Source: Symsagittifera roscoffensis (taxonomy: Eukaryota > Xenacoelomorpha > Acoela > Convolutidae). Taken from it: a stretch of 62,000 bases of DNA. The notes below the pieces were generated by a model. The model did not search any database, had not been told where the DNA came from, and saw nothing but the letters and a program-made list of their open reading frames with translations. This document shows positions 44,761-56,539 of the stretch, piece after piece. Made by a program: the position numbers and the translations under genes. Location of the stretch: contig NW_026971759.1 in the NCBI RefSeq assembly GCF_963678635.1, positions 1-62,000 on the forward strand, given 5' to 3'. Within the stretch, counting starts at the first letter, position 1, and every line of letters begins with the position of its first letter.

Positions 44761-47700
44761 AGAAAATTTTAGCAACAGTTTCGATTTTATCAATTCGAAT
44801 ATTTGATAATGTTTCTCCAAAGACAACCCCTTCCATTAAGGCACTGAAAGAAATTGGAAAAATTTTCCTAAGATCCAGCGGTATTCACTATGTTCTGGGT
44901 AACGTAGCTCTTCAGCTGCATCTAGCAGTTAAATCAAGTCATAAACGAGCATTTAGTGGTTTTGAAAATCTTCCATAGGAAAAGCCGGAGAGTCTCTACC
45001 AAATGGTCTTGCTTTATTTTTGAAACATTGACATGACCAGGAGAAGTTGTACCTAATGAAAAAAAAACCTTTCACTTTGAATAAACCTAAGGTGTCTCAA
45101 ATCAAATTGATAATACTTGTAAGGATTTTATGAAAAGATCACTCAACGTCTGAATTTGTAGTCATTGTAACTGTTATTCTTCTTATTTGAGCATGTTTAT
45201 TAGATTGAATTAATTTTAACGAGATGTCATTACAAATGAAATTTCTATTTTTTTAGTTAAAAGTAGTGAGCAGGTTCTCTTTCCAGTTTCGATCCCTCTC
45301 CACATTTTGATAATTGGTTTCTGATTCTGATTCTCTTTCATTGAACAGCAAACAAGCAACAATTTTAATAATAATAATTGGATTATCAGATAACATGTAA
45401 CAAATGGCTCTAACTCCAGTTAGTTTATTTCGAACTTTGATATTTGGAGTATAAAAATTGACAATAGAAAAACATCAATGGAAAGCCTTCCATAAAGTGG
45501 AAATGTTATATATGTTCCCAAGAATTTTGCTCAATCAGGAAAGGAATGCATATCAAATGCTTCCGGAATCCTTCAAAACCAGATCCATAGTCAGTCAGAA
45601 AGAATTCTTTCATTAAAGACTACCGACGAGTAGTTTTCGCTCGATAATTTCAATTTATGAGGATAACATCCATTAGGATAACATCCTAAGATAGGCCATA
45701 TCCAGAATTTTCAAGTTCAATTTCAATACTGCTTTGATCTAGAGAACTAGTGGGAAAATTTTTTTTGTGAGTTTAGGGGAAAATAATTTTTTCCAGAACT
45801 GGAGTCTTATCAAAAATTTTTAAAGACAAATTTGTAAAAGCCCTGTACCAATAATGACTATATTTATTGACACTCAATTAATAATCTAAAAAATCTCACC
45901 TGAGAGAGTGACTGTTTTTGACTTTTTTTTGAGAAGGGGTGCTTCTAGTTTAAAAATTAGGTTTATGTTTTACACCTCTCAACTGTTTTGGATTTGTTCT
46001 TGTTTTAACACCTTTTGCAAAATATTGAAATTTTAATTTACACTTACAAGTTTTCCAGTCTCTGTAGCTGCAATTGCAAGAAAATTTGTTCCAAGTTTTT
46101 TTGTAGCTGGGACTTTATATTTTATATTAAAGATGCTGCAGTTATCGAAGAGTTTTTGCAAGAGCACCAAAACCTCTTTCATGAAGTCATTCTTGTTCAA
46201 ATAAGACATTATAACAAGGTGAACTTTGAGAAACAACTTAAATTGAAGGTTTTAATCAAAAATGGTTATCCGAAATCTACAGAACAACTTGTGTAATTCC
46301 TACGGACACAAATGGTTTGTTAGCCTGTGATATCTCTTTATTCAATTTTTGTGCTATGGAAAAAGTTTTTAACCATTTTTCTAAATTGTAGATTAATAAG
46401 TGTCTGACAATTCATGTACTGACCATTAGATTTTACCTCCTCAATTTTTTAATTTTTAAATGAAATGAATATATCGCAGTAAAAAATTTTTTGCTTAACT
46501 TACTTTTTTATATTCTATAATATCACTTTTTATCATCAAGTAATGATTTGTTATAAATTCGTAAGAAAAACTGAGTGTAATAAGGCCCATCTATGAATGT
46601 AAAGTTTCCCTCATGAGTTGCTTCACAGAAGGGCACAGAAATTCTGAATTAATAACCTTTATTCTCTTTAAGATGTATTTCTTCCGGTAAAAATTTGTAG
46701 ATAACAATTAATTTTAGATAACAATTGTAGAAATGTACTTTTATTACGTTGACAATTAGAAGAAGCAATAAAAACTTACTATATACTGAAAAAGCATGAT
46801 TAGTGCTCGATAAAGATTCAATTATGAAAATGATTCACTTTTATTCTGAACTTTTCATAAAACTTCCCAGGAATGTTTTCTTTTCCGAGATATTCTATTT
46901 TATATGTTGCTGGTTTCTTGGTTAATATAATTTATTCTTCACATTTTTCTTCCGTAAATTGGATTGTGGCTTTTTTGGAATTGACTATTTTGTTCGCAAA
47001 TTCTCACTTTATCCCCGTTTTTGAGTTTTCGTTTAATACATTTAATGAACTATTCATACATAAATCAGACAAAAAGTCATTTCTTACAGCTACAATAGAC
47101 TTTTTACAATATATTCTTTTTTAAGACAAAACAACGTAGAAACCAGTGGATTCAACTTGGAAGCAAAGTTTTTTCCTTGATCTTGAAAGTTATTATATTT
47201 AAGGTATGTTTGAAAGACTGAACTTCTCTCTCTGCAAATATTGCTTTTGTCTCAGTCATTGTTGAATGTCTTTTTTCCTGCAAAAATTTTTAAAAATTTT
47301 CCATAATATGATCTCTTATTAACCCAAATTTTTTCGAGAGTGCTTTTCGGAGAAATACTTTTTTTTTCGAAGGCGTGTATTTTGTTTCCATAGTATAGGC
47401 TGTGACAATTCTCAAAAAAATGGCTACAGCAACTAATTAAATCTTCATGGTTTTTGTTAGACATTTTGTCTAAAAAAAAACCAAGTCCATAAATTAAAAT
47501 TCACTGATATACTTTGACAAAATTGACGTCCTCGGAAACATATATTTGGTAGACAATCTTCCGATAAGCTGCCTCGCTTTGTAAAAAACTGTTCTACTTG
47601 TTTTTTTTTGATTAACCGCTTGCTTTTGCTCAAATTTCGCACGGCACCGTAAGCAGCTCTTCACCTAGTACTTAATCTGTCTTACCTTTCCAGTTTTTGA

Positions 47701-48059
47701 AAAAAATCTATGTTTTTCTGTCATTTGCAGTGGCTTTTTTGTTGGTAAAGAGTTCACATGAAATTTGAATTGCTTCCAAAACGGTTATTTAGATTTGTGG
47801 AACATTTTTTGAAGTAATTCTTCGATTTTTTTTTTGCTCAAGTGCTCAAACAAATATATTGCAGTTTCTCGATTACGTATCATGAAATTTTCTGACTGAC
47901 ACATTTTAATTCTGAGATAACTCAGAACTAAATCAATAATATGCTTAATGTTTCTTGTCGTTTCCAATCGTGCACTTACAGCATGTTTAATAGAATCAAA
48001 AATTTTTGGTACATCCTCTCCTTTTTCTGATTTTTAACCCAAGTTTAAGTTTTATGGAT
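44761..48059. other. AT-rich stretch, no gene assigned
   Basis: Only short overlapping frames on both strands, for example 46015-46296 plus and 46236-46033 minus. Neither strand shows a recognised domain, and products are Phe/Lys/Asn-rich as expected from base composition. A long decayed coding relic cannot be excluded around 47.2-48.0 kb on the minus strand, where frames 47967-47785, 47642-47457 and 47464-47252 follow each other. Confidence 0.35.
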
Positions 48060-48311
48060 GTGAATTTTCTTATTGATAAACTGACAACGGAATAAAATCA
48101 AAATGTTGTTGAGTATGTCAATCATTTAATGACAAATGGTGTGATGATAGATGATAATTGTAACCATCTAGTTGAACTGAAAATAATTCTTCTTTTGTCT
48201 AAAGATTTTTTTTCAGTTAGCTCTGAAAATTGTTCTGATATTTTACCACGTCTTCTCTCGGACTCTCTCCTCGTAGTAGATTTACTAGACATCGCTGAGG
48301 AACTGAGCTAA
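48060..48311 (+). pseudogene. unidentified coding-like frame with one stop
   Basis: Reading from an ATG near 48057 gives a hydrophobic/acidic sequence with one TAA at about codon 14, continuing in the same frame to 48311: pieces NVVEYVNHLMTNGVMIDDNC and SDILPRLLSDSLLVVDLLDI. The composition is less A/T-driven than in neighbouring frames. No family is recognised, and the reverse strand is also fairly open, so coding status is unsure. Confidence 0.2.
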
Positions 48312-48976
48312 ACCTCTTGAGCAACTTCGAATCAATTTGAAAATTTTCGACATGTTGGGAGAACAGAGAATTATTGTATGCTCATCGTCCAACAATATTA
48401 TTTCTGTTCCAGCTGACAAAAGAAACTTTGTTCAAGTCGATCCAAAAGTTCAACAATATCCAGATGGTCAATTTTTGTAAGAATAAATCAATAAAAATAT
48501 GACCAGATGGAGTAGAAGTTTCAGTTTTATACAACCCTTTTAAATGAAATACTAGAATTAATTGTAGAATTAACGTTTTGATTTGTGAAACGTCTCTCAC
48601 TGGCTTGAATCAGATTAAGTTTGTTCTTGTTATTCCAAATCTCTTCCGAATTTGCTTCCAAGAAGCCAGTCATGCCATGCTTTGAATAAGATGTATTCAC
48701 TCAACTGAGTCTTGTAGCAGTAACACTTTTTACAAATTGTTTAGAAAATGAAAATTCCTCACTAGAAAAATCAAATACAAGCAAATCTTTACATCCAATC
48801 TGGGGAAGAATTCGAATCGAAGTAAAATTTTTTCATTGAATAGTAGTTAAATTTTTTTTTGCATTGGATCTTTTTGATAATGTTGATAAAAATAAGAAAA
48901 ACTGTTAAAAGCTGGTGGAAGTGTGCTAACTTTCAATAAATCAAAAAGAAATTTTGAAATTCCAGATCCACTACGA
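48312..48976. other. spacer, nothing recognised
   Basis: AT-rich sequence up to the estimated outer edge of the family-2 LTR. No conserved feature seen. Confidence 0.4.
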
Positions 48977-49414
48977 CGGTTACTTCGGTCAAATCCAAAA
49001 ACTTCTGAAATGTTTAAGATATGATCAATTTCAAATCATCCCCAAAGACGGCTTTAATCTCAGATTTTTGTTGAAATAACCGTATAAACTTTTTAACAAA
49101 ATCAGCACTTTGACGGCTAGAACGTGTTAAAATTAGCAACTTTTGTGTGATATATGGTAAAACACATAGAGAGGGCAATAAATTGTCAGACAAGATCAGA
49201 CAAGGTCATTTTACTATGTTTTTTTTTATCAGTTTTAGTTATATATACATTCTGGTTCGGGTAGAAAACAATTGTTTTCGCGGGGCTCGAACCGACGTCG
49301 AAGCAATCTGGTCATGCTTAAGAATTTTTTCTAGAGCGCTTATCCAGCTGTTTTTAAATTAATTCAGTTTAGTTGCTTTTATATTCTCGCTTATGAACGT
49401 TTGCTTGCCTGGTA
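48977..49414 (-). repeat. 3' LTR of family-2 BEL/Pao
   Basis: Aligns with 56540-56958 over most of its length, although well diverged. Shared blocks include CGGCTAGAACGT (49117 and 56668), TTCTGGTTCGGGTA-like (49249) and GCTTTTATATTCTCGC (49375). The outer edges are estimates because the terminal bases have changed. Confidence 0.65.
49270..49352 (-). promoter_or_regulatory. tRNA-like module in family-2 3' LTR
   Basis: In sense, CAGCTGGATAAGCGC (A-box-like, 49351-49337) is followed by GGTTCGAGCCCC (B box, 49293-49282). The long middle region recalls a class II (Leu/Ser-type) tRNA. The arms do not fold convincingly, so it is not a tRNA gene. Confidence 0.5.
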
Positions 49415-49429
49415 TTATTCTCCGCCCCA

Positions 49430-50340
49430 AGGACGCGAGGACGGGCGCGAGTTTTTCTGCCGGATGGGTATAGTCACCATTCCTGTTTTTGAAAGAAGTG
49501 CCAGATGGTTCGCTTCCTTAGACCTGTTACATACTCGCCGAGCCATCATGATCAAATTTCGATTGCTTGTGCCTGCGCACGCACGAAACGTTTTCTATAG
49601 TTGAACTTTTCCTCAAAGCTCAAGGAAGGGATTGTCTTGCTTGGCTGCCTAAGCAGGAAGTGATTAGGCATAACAGCTTCCAAACTAAACAGATCACCGT
49701 TTATTGGAGCTGTGGTTCCGCATTTCAAGATTGCTCAACAAAACAGAATGTTGCATTGAGTCATTCTGGCTTCATTTGCGGGTTCCAAGTATCGAACAGA
49801 AAGCACGATTGCATTACCTTACCTGACGCAGTGCACTTTATGCCTGTTTTTCCCCTTTATGCCTTTGTGGTGTACTGAGCGGCTGGGAGCCTGCTGATTG
49901 CAAGTTTGGATACACTTCATTAGTTCCTTCTCCGCGCTCACGAAGTTTGCGCCATTATCCGACGAGATGACAGATGGAGGTCCTCGGCGGGTGATGAACC
50001 TCTAAATAACCATGACGCACAAATCGTCATCCATAGAAAGTTCACTTTCGATATGGATCGTCTGCGTCGACATGCAAATGAAACGAAAAATCCTCCGCTT
50101 CTCTGGGCTCCTTCAGATAGATATGTAAAATGACAAAAAGCAGGTTTTCAAATTTTCGGTACTCTAGAGGGACTTCCAACATAATGAGATTGACGCGCTC
50201 AGATTCGAGCTTTCGAGATGGAACGCAGCCGTTTTCGATTTCACTAAGTGTTGATCTCAGTTTCAAGATGGCGAATGAATGGCATTTGGTCTTATGAATG
50301 ACGATTAAACCGCTATTCGACTTGACTTATTTACGGCATT
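49430..50340 (-). pseudogene. BEL/Pao integrase (family 2)
   Basis: Sense pieces include RFITRRGPPSVISSDNGANF and VSAEKELMK (50010-49920), holding the second catalytic Asp in SDNG, then MPNHFLLRQPSKTIPSLSFE (about 49670-49620), NYRKRFVRAQAQ, WLGEYVTGL, and near 49480-49430 AEKLAPVLASLGR at the polyprotein end. The zinc-binding N-terminus is only faint (50340-50270). Stops and shifts between pieces. It ends beside the 3' LTR, as expected for the last pol domain. Confidence 0.8.
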
Positions 50341-50879
50341 GTCTCTGTCGAGCAGTTTGATTTCTGCCGGAAAAAGATCGACTTGCTAGAGTTGATTGAG
50401 CTTTGACTTGGCTAATTCAAGCTCCAAAGGGTCAATTACACATCTAGAGAGCTACCTTAAAAAATGTATTGCTGTACACAAGACTTTAGGAAAAGAGCTA
50501 AGCTTTTCCCAATTAAGGATAGGTTTCTTGGCTCCGGTATGTGCTTTGTTAACGAGTATTAATTTTATCATTTAAATCAGCAGTTTAATCTTTGAGGCGT
50601 ATTCTAAATTACAACGTCTAGATTTACTATTTATAACTCGAATTACTACCAGGGAATTTTTTCTGTGATACCTTTTCAGGTCTAGGACGTGCGACAAGCT
50701 ATCGGAACTTGCGAGTATTTCTTTAATATTTTTGATTTCTTCGTTATTCGAGCTTGGTTTCCTTGAGATAACAGGAAACTGACTGATGAACTTGATCCTT
50801 CTTTACTTGAATAAACATGAATCCACCTTTTTCAAGCATCTCATCTAAACTTCTCCTTAGTTTCACAGTTTCTTCAGCG
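50341..50879 (-). pseudogene. BEL/Pao RT C-terminus and RNase H remnant (family 2)
   Basis: Just downstream of the catalytic motif in sense is LNAEETVKLRRSLDEMLEKG (50880-50820), the usual segment after YVDDYLDS. From about 50700 to 50341 only scattered open pieces remain where a complete RNase H of several hundred residues would be expected, so most of that domain is deleted. Confidence 0.6.
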
Positions 50880-51310
50880 TTGAGTCTAAGTAGTCATCCA
50901 CGTAAAATTTTTTGCAAACAGCTGCTGCGGCTTCCATCTAATTGGACTCAATATCTTTAGCTGTCTGCTGAATTGTGAAATTAATGCACGTTGGTGAGTC
51001 ACATGCTCCAAACTTTTGAAGAGTGTATTGATAAACCATCATTTCTGTTGATGGGTCTTTCCCCCACAGAAAATGCAAAGAAGGTCTGTATTCGGGAAGA
51101 AATCCGACTTGGAGACACATTCCCTCAAAATATGCGGGCAGCGCAAAATTATGTTGATGTAAGCAGAGTAGGACATACAGCAAGCTTTGCAATGAACCTG
51201 GATTAAAAAAAATTTGATAAGCGGAAATCCATGAAATTTAACAGCTTTGTTTAACTTTCTTCGGATCTTTCCAGATTTATTTCGGTTAATGAGGGGGTGA
51301 TGCGGCAAGT
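50880..51310 (-). pseudogene. BEL/Pao RT core with FYVDD (family 2, copy A)
   Basis: Sense order: PHHPLINRNKSGKIRRKLNK (51308-51245), FALPAYFEGMCLQVGFLPEY (51145-51085), FLWGKDPSTEMMVYQYTLQK, CDSPTCINFTIQQTAKD (51010-50950), then KKFYVDDYLDS near 50910-50884. The YVDD catalytic box is intact, unlike the RTs of region 1, but frameshifts separate the pieces. The upstream half is duplicated at 51749-52060. Confidence 0.8.
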
Positions 51311-51759
51311 ACCATTATATTATAGTACATACTGCTTCTCCAATGACTTGAGCTGAGAGCTAGAGGTTTTTTTGTCAGCTGATGATTTGGCATCAACGGT
51401 TGTGTATGTACCCTGAGACTACATTTTGAATCATGACATTACCTGATCGACTAGAACTCCATCCTTGATTTTTTTTCGAAGAATGTGGAGACTAAATCAG
51501 TTGTTGACGGTTTAAGACTACTGGTTTAGTCTAAAGGCAAACTTTGATCCCGGCGGTGAAATATTTTTAAAGGTCTGACAAAATAAAAGACATCTTGTCC
51601 TAGGATTAGTTCTGCATCTGAATATCTAAAGACTGACAAAGTTACGGGCTGCATGTATCGGTATGTTTCCTGAAGCGAAGCCACGTCAATTGTTTCAGGT
51701 CGAAAGTTGAGAGTTTCTCGAATGTAAAATGAAACTCAAAAACCGTTTTCAGATCCGAC
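51311..51759 (-). pseudogene. duplicated protease-RT linker segment (copy A)
   Basis: Matches 52167-52600 with many shared blocks, for example CTTCTCCAATGACTTGAGCT, TTTGGCATCAACGGTTGT-like, AGACATCTTGTCCTAGGATT and TTTCCTGAAGCGAAGCCACG. In sense it lies between the two RT halves, placed there by the tandem duplication. Confidence 0.7.
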
Positions 51760-52060
51760 TGTATTGATAAACCCTCACTTCTGTTGATGGGTCTTCCCGC
51801 CAAAGAAAACACACAGAAGGTTGATCTTTGGGCAGAAATCCGACTTGTAGAAACAATCCCTCAATATATGCGGGTAGAGCAAAGATATGTTGACGTAAAC
51901 CGAGTAGGCCATACAGCAAGCTTTGCAACAAACCTGGATTAAAAAACGACTTAGTGAGCGAAACTTCATGAAATTTAAAAGCTCTCTTTAGCATTCTTCG
52001 GATCTTTCCTGGTCTGTTTGGGTTGATGACTGGTTGATGCGGCAAGTACCACTAACGGCT
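51749..52060 (-). pseudogene. BEL/Pao RT fragment, duplicate (copy B)
   Basis: The 98-codon frame 52045-51749 reads PHQPVINPNRPGKIRRMLKR, FALPAYIEGLFLQVGFLPKD, FLWREDPSTEVRVYQYS and stops at the duplication breakpoint before the CDSPTC block. It is the better preserved of the two copies over this part. Confidence 0.8.
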
Positions 52061-52800
52061 ACGGTGCGTTTTTTGGTCAAGCGGCTTGACTTGAAGGACA
52101 AAACACTTTTCGAGTTTATCAGATACAGTTTTCTCATAAAGGAGGTGCAGAGAACTGTCTTTGGTAAGCGCTTCTCCAATGACTTGAGCTGAAAGCTAGA
52201 GGCTCTTTTGTCAGCTGATGATTTGGCATCGACGGTTGTTTATGTACCCTCGAACTCTTTTTTGAATCAAGACATGACCTGATCGACTAGAACTTCATCC
52301 TTGGTTTTAGTTTCGAAGCAAGTAGAGACTAAATCAGTTGTTGACGGTACACGACTACTGGTTTAGTCTAAAGGCAATTTTTGATCCCAGCGGTGAAAAT
52401 TTTCAAAGGCCTGATGAAATAAAAGACATCTTGTCCTAGGATTAGCTCTGCCTCTGAAAATCTTAAGACTGACGGTGTTACGATCTGCAAGTATCGGTGG
52501 GTTTCCTGAAGCGAAGCCACGCCCATTGTTTCAGGTCAAAGATTCAGAGTTTCTCGAACGTAAACTTAAACTTCAAAACGGTTTTCAGATCCAGCATTTT
52601 CTGAAGATACGGTATTTTCACCTTCCTGAATATGAAGTAACTCATTAGCATTGATTCCACTGACGCTTAACTTCAAATCTTTTCGTTCAAGATTGAGAGC
52701 AGTGTCGCACAAAACCGATATGTGGTTAATGCTGTCATTGAAGAAAACTTTTAACTCTATCGCAAGGAGAAGACCCATATGCGCGCTGACAGATGCGGAA
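52061..52800 (-). pseudogene. BEL/Pao protease region (family 2)
   Basis: The frame 52778-52566 (AIELKVFFNDSINHISVLCD, TALNLERKDLKLSVSGINAN) is followed by pieces TMGVASLQETHRYLQ and AELILGQDVFYFIRPLKIF (about 52520-52400), typical of the BEL/Pao peptidase region. SVLCDTA could be the active-site Asp strand with the usual Ser/Gly neighbours replaced. A 100-bp stretch near 52060-52165 has no equivalent in the duplicate. Confidence 0.7.
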
Positions 52801-52870
52801 ATTGTGCAGAACTTTTAAATCTTTTTTGCTTCTGTGGCTGTCTTGGATGCTTTTTTCCATGCTGGTATTA

Positions 52871-55028
52871 CTACCAAACTTTTGGCATTGACTGCTCGCT
52901 ACTCTTGTTCGCAAAAAGGAAACATCTTTTCTGCTCCGTGCAATAGCACCTTACGGGTGCTGTCACATATAGGATTGAACATTTTCTGTTTTTAGGGCAT
53001 TTCAAGAATTGGTGATTAACCCGGAGGCAAGCGAAACCAAAAATTTTTTGTCCATGCACAGTTTGGCTCTGTGCGTGCTGTGGCTGCTTTCTATTTAAAA
53101 ACGATGGACTTCCACAATGGATGCTTCTCCTTGAAAGCAAAACATGGTGAAAAATAAGCAGTGCTTTCTCTGAACACATTCGAAGAAAATTATTTAGTTG
53201 CGGCCCTTTCTTTTGGTATTTTATTCAGTTCTCAACCTATTGACGTTTTGCGCATGCGCTCATGTGCGTCCGCTTATTACTGTAACCACTTGTTCAACTC
53301 AACTAACGAACTTCGAGATCAATGACGTCTAACAGCATGCATGATCCAAGCTTTCTTCATGTCAGAAATTAACTTTGCCGTCGCTTGGTATAGGACAGAG
53401 GCTCTCTCAAGGTCTGAATAGTAGGAAAAGGATTTGAATAACGTCACCAAATTCAATTTCGTAGGGTATTAAGCAGTAGTAAGTTGCTCAGTTTATCTAT
53501 GTGAGCACTCACAATTGTGTAAGAATGACCGAATTTAAGTTGAAGATTTTTATGGGCATCGTGATACAAGTCACCTTAAAATGCAAACTCAGAAACTGAG
53601 GTTTTTATCTTACCGGTTACAAAGTTTCCAATTAACTAAGCTTTACATCATTGGTCAAGTGTCTGGAATCTACTACGCTCCTGAAATGTCCGAACACTTC
53701 GTGCCAAGCTAAAGGATCACCATTAAAATGGGTAAGCTTCTTTTATTCAATTGATGGGTCTTTCCTGTTCACGCTAATAACGCTAAAAAAGCGGCTAAGT
53801 ATTCGAGCATTACATGCTTAGATGACAAAGAAGACGTGTCAGTGGCGTCTGCTCAAACTAGGTGTACAAGTATGTACAATGGAGTTTGAGAAAGCTGTTT
53901 GAAGCCAGGCGAATGTTGTAGCATACCTTGAGGTGCTGTATAGTATACAGCGCCAATGCTTGTGAAAAGTGTGAAAGCATTCATGTTTACCATCCCGGCC
54001 TTTTGCATCATAATGTATTGGTTAGTACAATGAAAAAATTGACTAGCAGCTGACACCCAGTTTGACACTCTAGATTGGTTGCTGAAGCCAAATCAAGACG
54101 TTTGAGTGCATGAAGGATTATGAGAAGGAAACGTTTGGTTATTCGTGTAATTGAAAACGAATACATCTGAAATAATTGCGTAGTTTGAAGCAGCAGCTGC
54201 TTCATCAAAAGTCAAATGAAAGATGTACTTTGAGGAAATACACTATCAATTGCATTATGTGAGCTGTGCTGGTAGACACGGATTTTTTTATGAAAATGAC
54301 AGCACAAGGAAAAAAACGCTACGTGTTGCTGGTGAAAATCCGAATTATGGAACGCTACCTTGAGATGACGTGCAAAACAAACTCGAAAAAATTGGAATAG
54401 CCGAACTAACAAGAACTGATGAATTGACAATCAAAGGGAAAATCATTAAAACTTGGGTATATCAGAGTTGAATTTTTGTCAACCCAGTCACCGCTGCTGT
54501 ATTGTCAATCCAGTCAGCAATATGCTTACCGCTTGCCACTGATACTTGACTGAAAGCTGGTATTCCAGAAGTTTGAGTATCTTTTTCGGTTTTGCTGAGG
54601 TCATTTTGAAACTCAATTTCTGCAATTTTGGCCTCAGCTAGTTTTTTTTTGTTGTCTTTTAACAATTTTACGAATTGAAGTCCTCTTTTTTTCTCTACTG
54701 ATGCTATATTGCAGTTCCTGTTGTTCCCTTAAAAGCATCCTTCTTATGCTCCTACTGATTTTGCTCCAATTCCCATTCTCTTGATGATGACCATTTTCCT
54801 CTTCTCTAACCCAGTATGTCTTCCTCTTCTCTCGGTCTCAATTTGCCTCTCTATCTCCGCTTTTTGCACCATAGCAAGCAGAAGTAACTTCTTTTTCTCA
54901 CTGAGGGTCATAGAACTTGCCTTGGATCTTAAACTATGAAGACGACTAGATTGTAGAGACCCAGTTCTTAGAGATCCAGCGGGGGCTTATAATCGATTCT
55001 TTTTTGTTTCAGTATCATCCGAAGACAT
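52871..55028 (-). pseudogene. BEL/Pao gag (family 2)
   Basis: ATG at 55028 opens MSSDDTETKKNRL then a TAA at codon 14; the frame continues SMTLSEKKKLLLLAMVQKAE, IERQIETERR. 54665-54462 reads KKLAEAKIAEIEFQNDLSKT and SVASGKHIADWIDNTAAVTG. A DUF1759 remnant lies near 53770-53430 and a KAWIMHAVRR block near 53360. The zinc-knuckle segment FACLRVNHQFLKCPKNRKC (53055-52995) has lost its first cysteine (GFAC instead of CxxC). 103 codons are open at its end (53179-52871). Confidence 0.8.
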
Positions 55029-56517
55029 GCAATAAAAGTAAGACCTGGCTTGTTGATCAGTTGATTATTTACTTGAATTAACTGGTGTAAAAACGCTTCC
55101 AAATGAATGAAAAGTTTGTTTGGATCTGGAAAAATTTATGCTACGTTTTTCAGAGCTTTATTGTTCGATATCAACATTTCAAAGACACATTTGCAATTTT
55201 CCCCATACACTCAACTCTCACACTTCGCTTCGTAGCCTCTTTTGCCTCTTTCAAAGAGCAATGATGGTCCAACGACTTTTTGTCTATGATTTCTATTGCC
55301 TCATTTAACATTCACGGCACGACATTACCAATCAGCTAATAGTTTGTGTCGGATTCTTTTTCCTTTTCAAAGGTGGGGATCCAGCAAATTATGATTTGAC
55401 GCGCCGAAAACTAACTGGAGTGAACCGTTGATGAATGTTTTTCAAGACACAAATAGCTGGATATAAATTGCTTGGAATCGAAAGTTTCAAGTACTTGTCT
55501 GCTAATTTTGAGATTTACTGGATACTTGTCTGCTAATTTTGAGATTTTTTGAATTTTGAGATTTTTATGAGATTCTTGAAAATTATTTCCCAAAGAATTT
55601 TTTAATTTTACCAAAAAAATTTTTACCTCGTCATTTTTTTGGCAGCCTTCTAATGTTTCTTTTTTGATTTTATTTTTGGTTTTTTTTTGCCAAAATTGAC
55701 CAAAAGTTTTGAAAGTTTTTCGATTCCGGGTTCAACTTCGGTTTCCCGACATAACTACGTGAAGTTTCTGACTTTTGCGAAAATTTAATTTACAGCAAAA
55801 ATTGTTTTTGGGTTGGCTTAGGTTATACGGATTGGCTGATAAGTTGGCTGCTAGGTTTGAGTACAATAGTTTAAAATAAGAACTTGTTTAAAAGAAACTG
55901 CAAAATTTTGGTCAAACCTTAATTATCTTGTAAATGTTGTGAGTTTTTCTAGTTCTGTGGAGTTTTGTGAACCTTCAAGTGCTTATAAATTACCGAACTC
56001 AGAAATTTACAAAATTTCATCGATCTAAAAATTTCAAAAAAAAAACACTTTTTTGTGTTTTCTAGAAGTTAATTCATGACAGTTTTCAATTTTTCCAACT
56101 TGAATCGGATTGGTCAAAATTATGGTTTTCCCCAAAATTTTGCCGGCTGTTTTCAGTGAGTTACTGTTGACAATGTTTTGGATCAGTCTTACAAGTTTTT
56201 GTCGAGCTGCTCCATCGGATTTTGGTGCGCTGGTTTACCAGTTAATCTTCAAACTTCGTTGGCAGGCTTTCCACCTCACGTCCAGGTTGTTGCTTTTAAT
56301 CCAGAACCACGCACTCCTTCACTGGATGTCGTACGATGTCCACTAAAATTGCCAAGCAGTTGCAATGAAATCGTCCAAACAAACGATTTTGACACATTTG
56401 ACCACTACCAACACTTAACCCCAAAACACGCTCTACCGAGGCTGCTATTCGTAGAAAGACCACTGTATATGAAAGGACCACGTGATATGAGAAAAGGACT
56501 CACTAGCTTGAAATAAC
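55029..56517 (-). other. long leader between primer-binding site and gag (family 2)
   Basis: Nearly 1.5 kb separates the primer-binding site from the gag ATG. Most is AT-rich without domains, with a short repeated phrase TACTTGTCTGCTAATTTTGAG near 55491 and 55523. It may include an unrelated insertion, or an upstream frame of the element that has decayed. Confidence 0.45.
56178..56516 (+). other. 112-codon open frame antisense to element, unknown
   Basis: Runs from ATG to a TAA two bases before the primer-binding site of the family-2 element, on the opposite strand. The product includes CSIGFWCAGLPVNLQTSLAG and LDVVRCPLKLPSSCNEIVQT, of balanced composition unlike the AT-driven frames around it. 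No homolog is recognised. The minus strand has a 61-codon frame across the same bases, so the coding strand is uncertain. Confidence 0.25.
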
Positions 56518-56534
56518 TCACTGGTCACGGCACC
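56518..56534 (-). promoter_or_regulatory. primer-binding site, BEL/Pao family 2
   Basis: In sense TGGTGCCGTGACCAGTG begins five bases after the LTR 3' end (…TCACA). The first thirteen bases differ by one from the family-1 site at 16153-16170. The tRNA is not identified. Confidence 0.7.
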
Positions 56535-56539
56535 AAAAA

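Noticed and set aside
46015-46296. Host exon or transposase in overlapping frames near 46 kb
   Set aside because: Both strands are open over the same bases, composition is AT-driven and no motif supports either strand.
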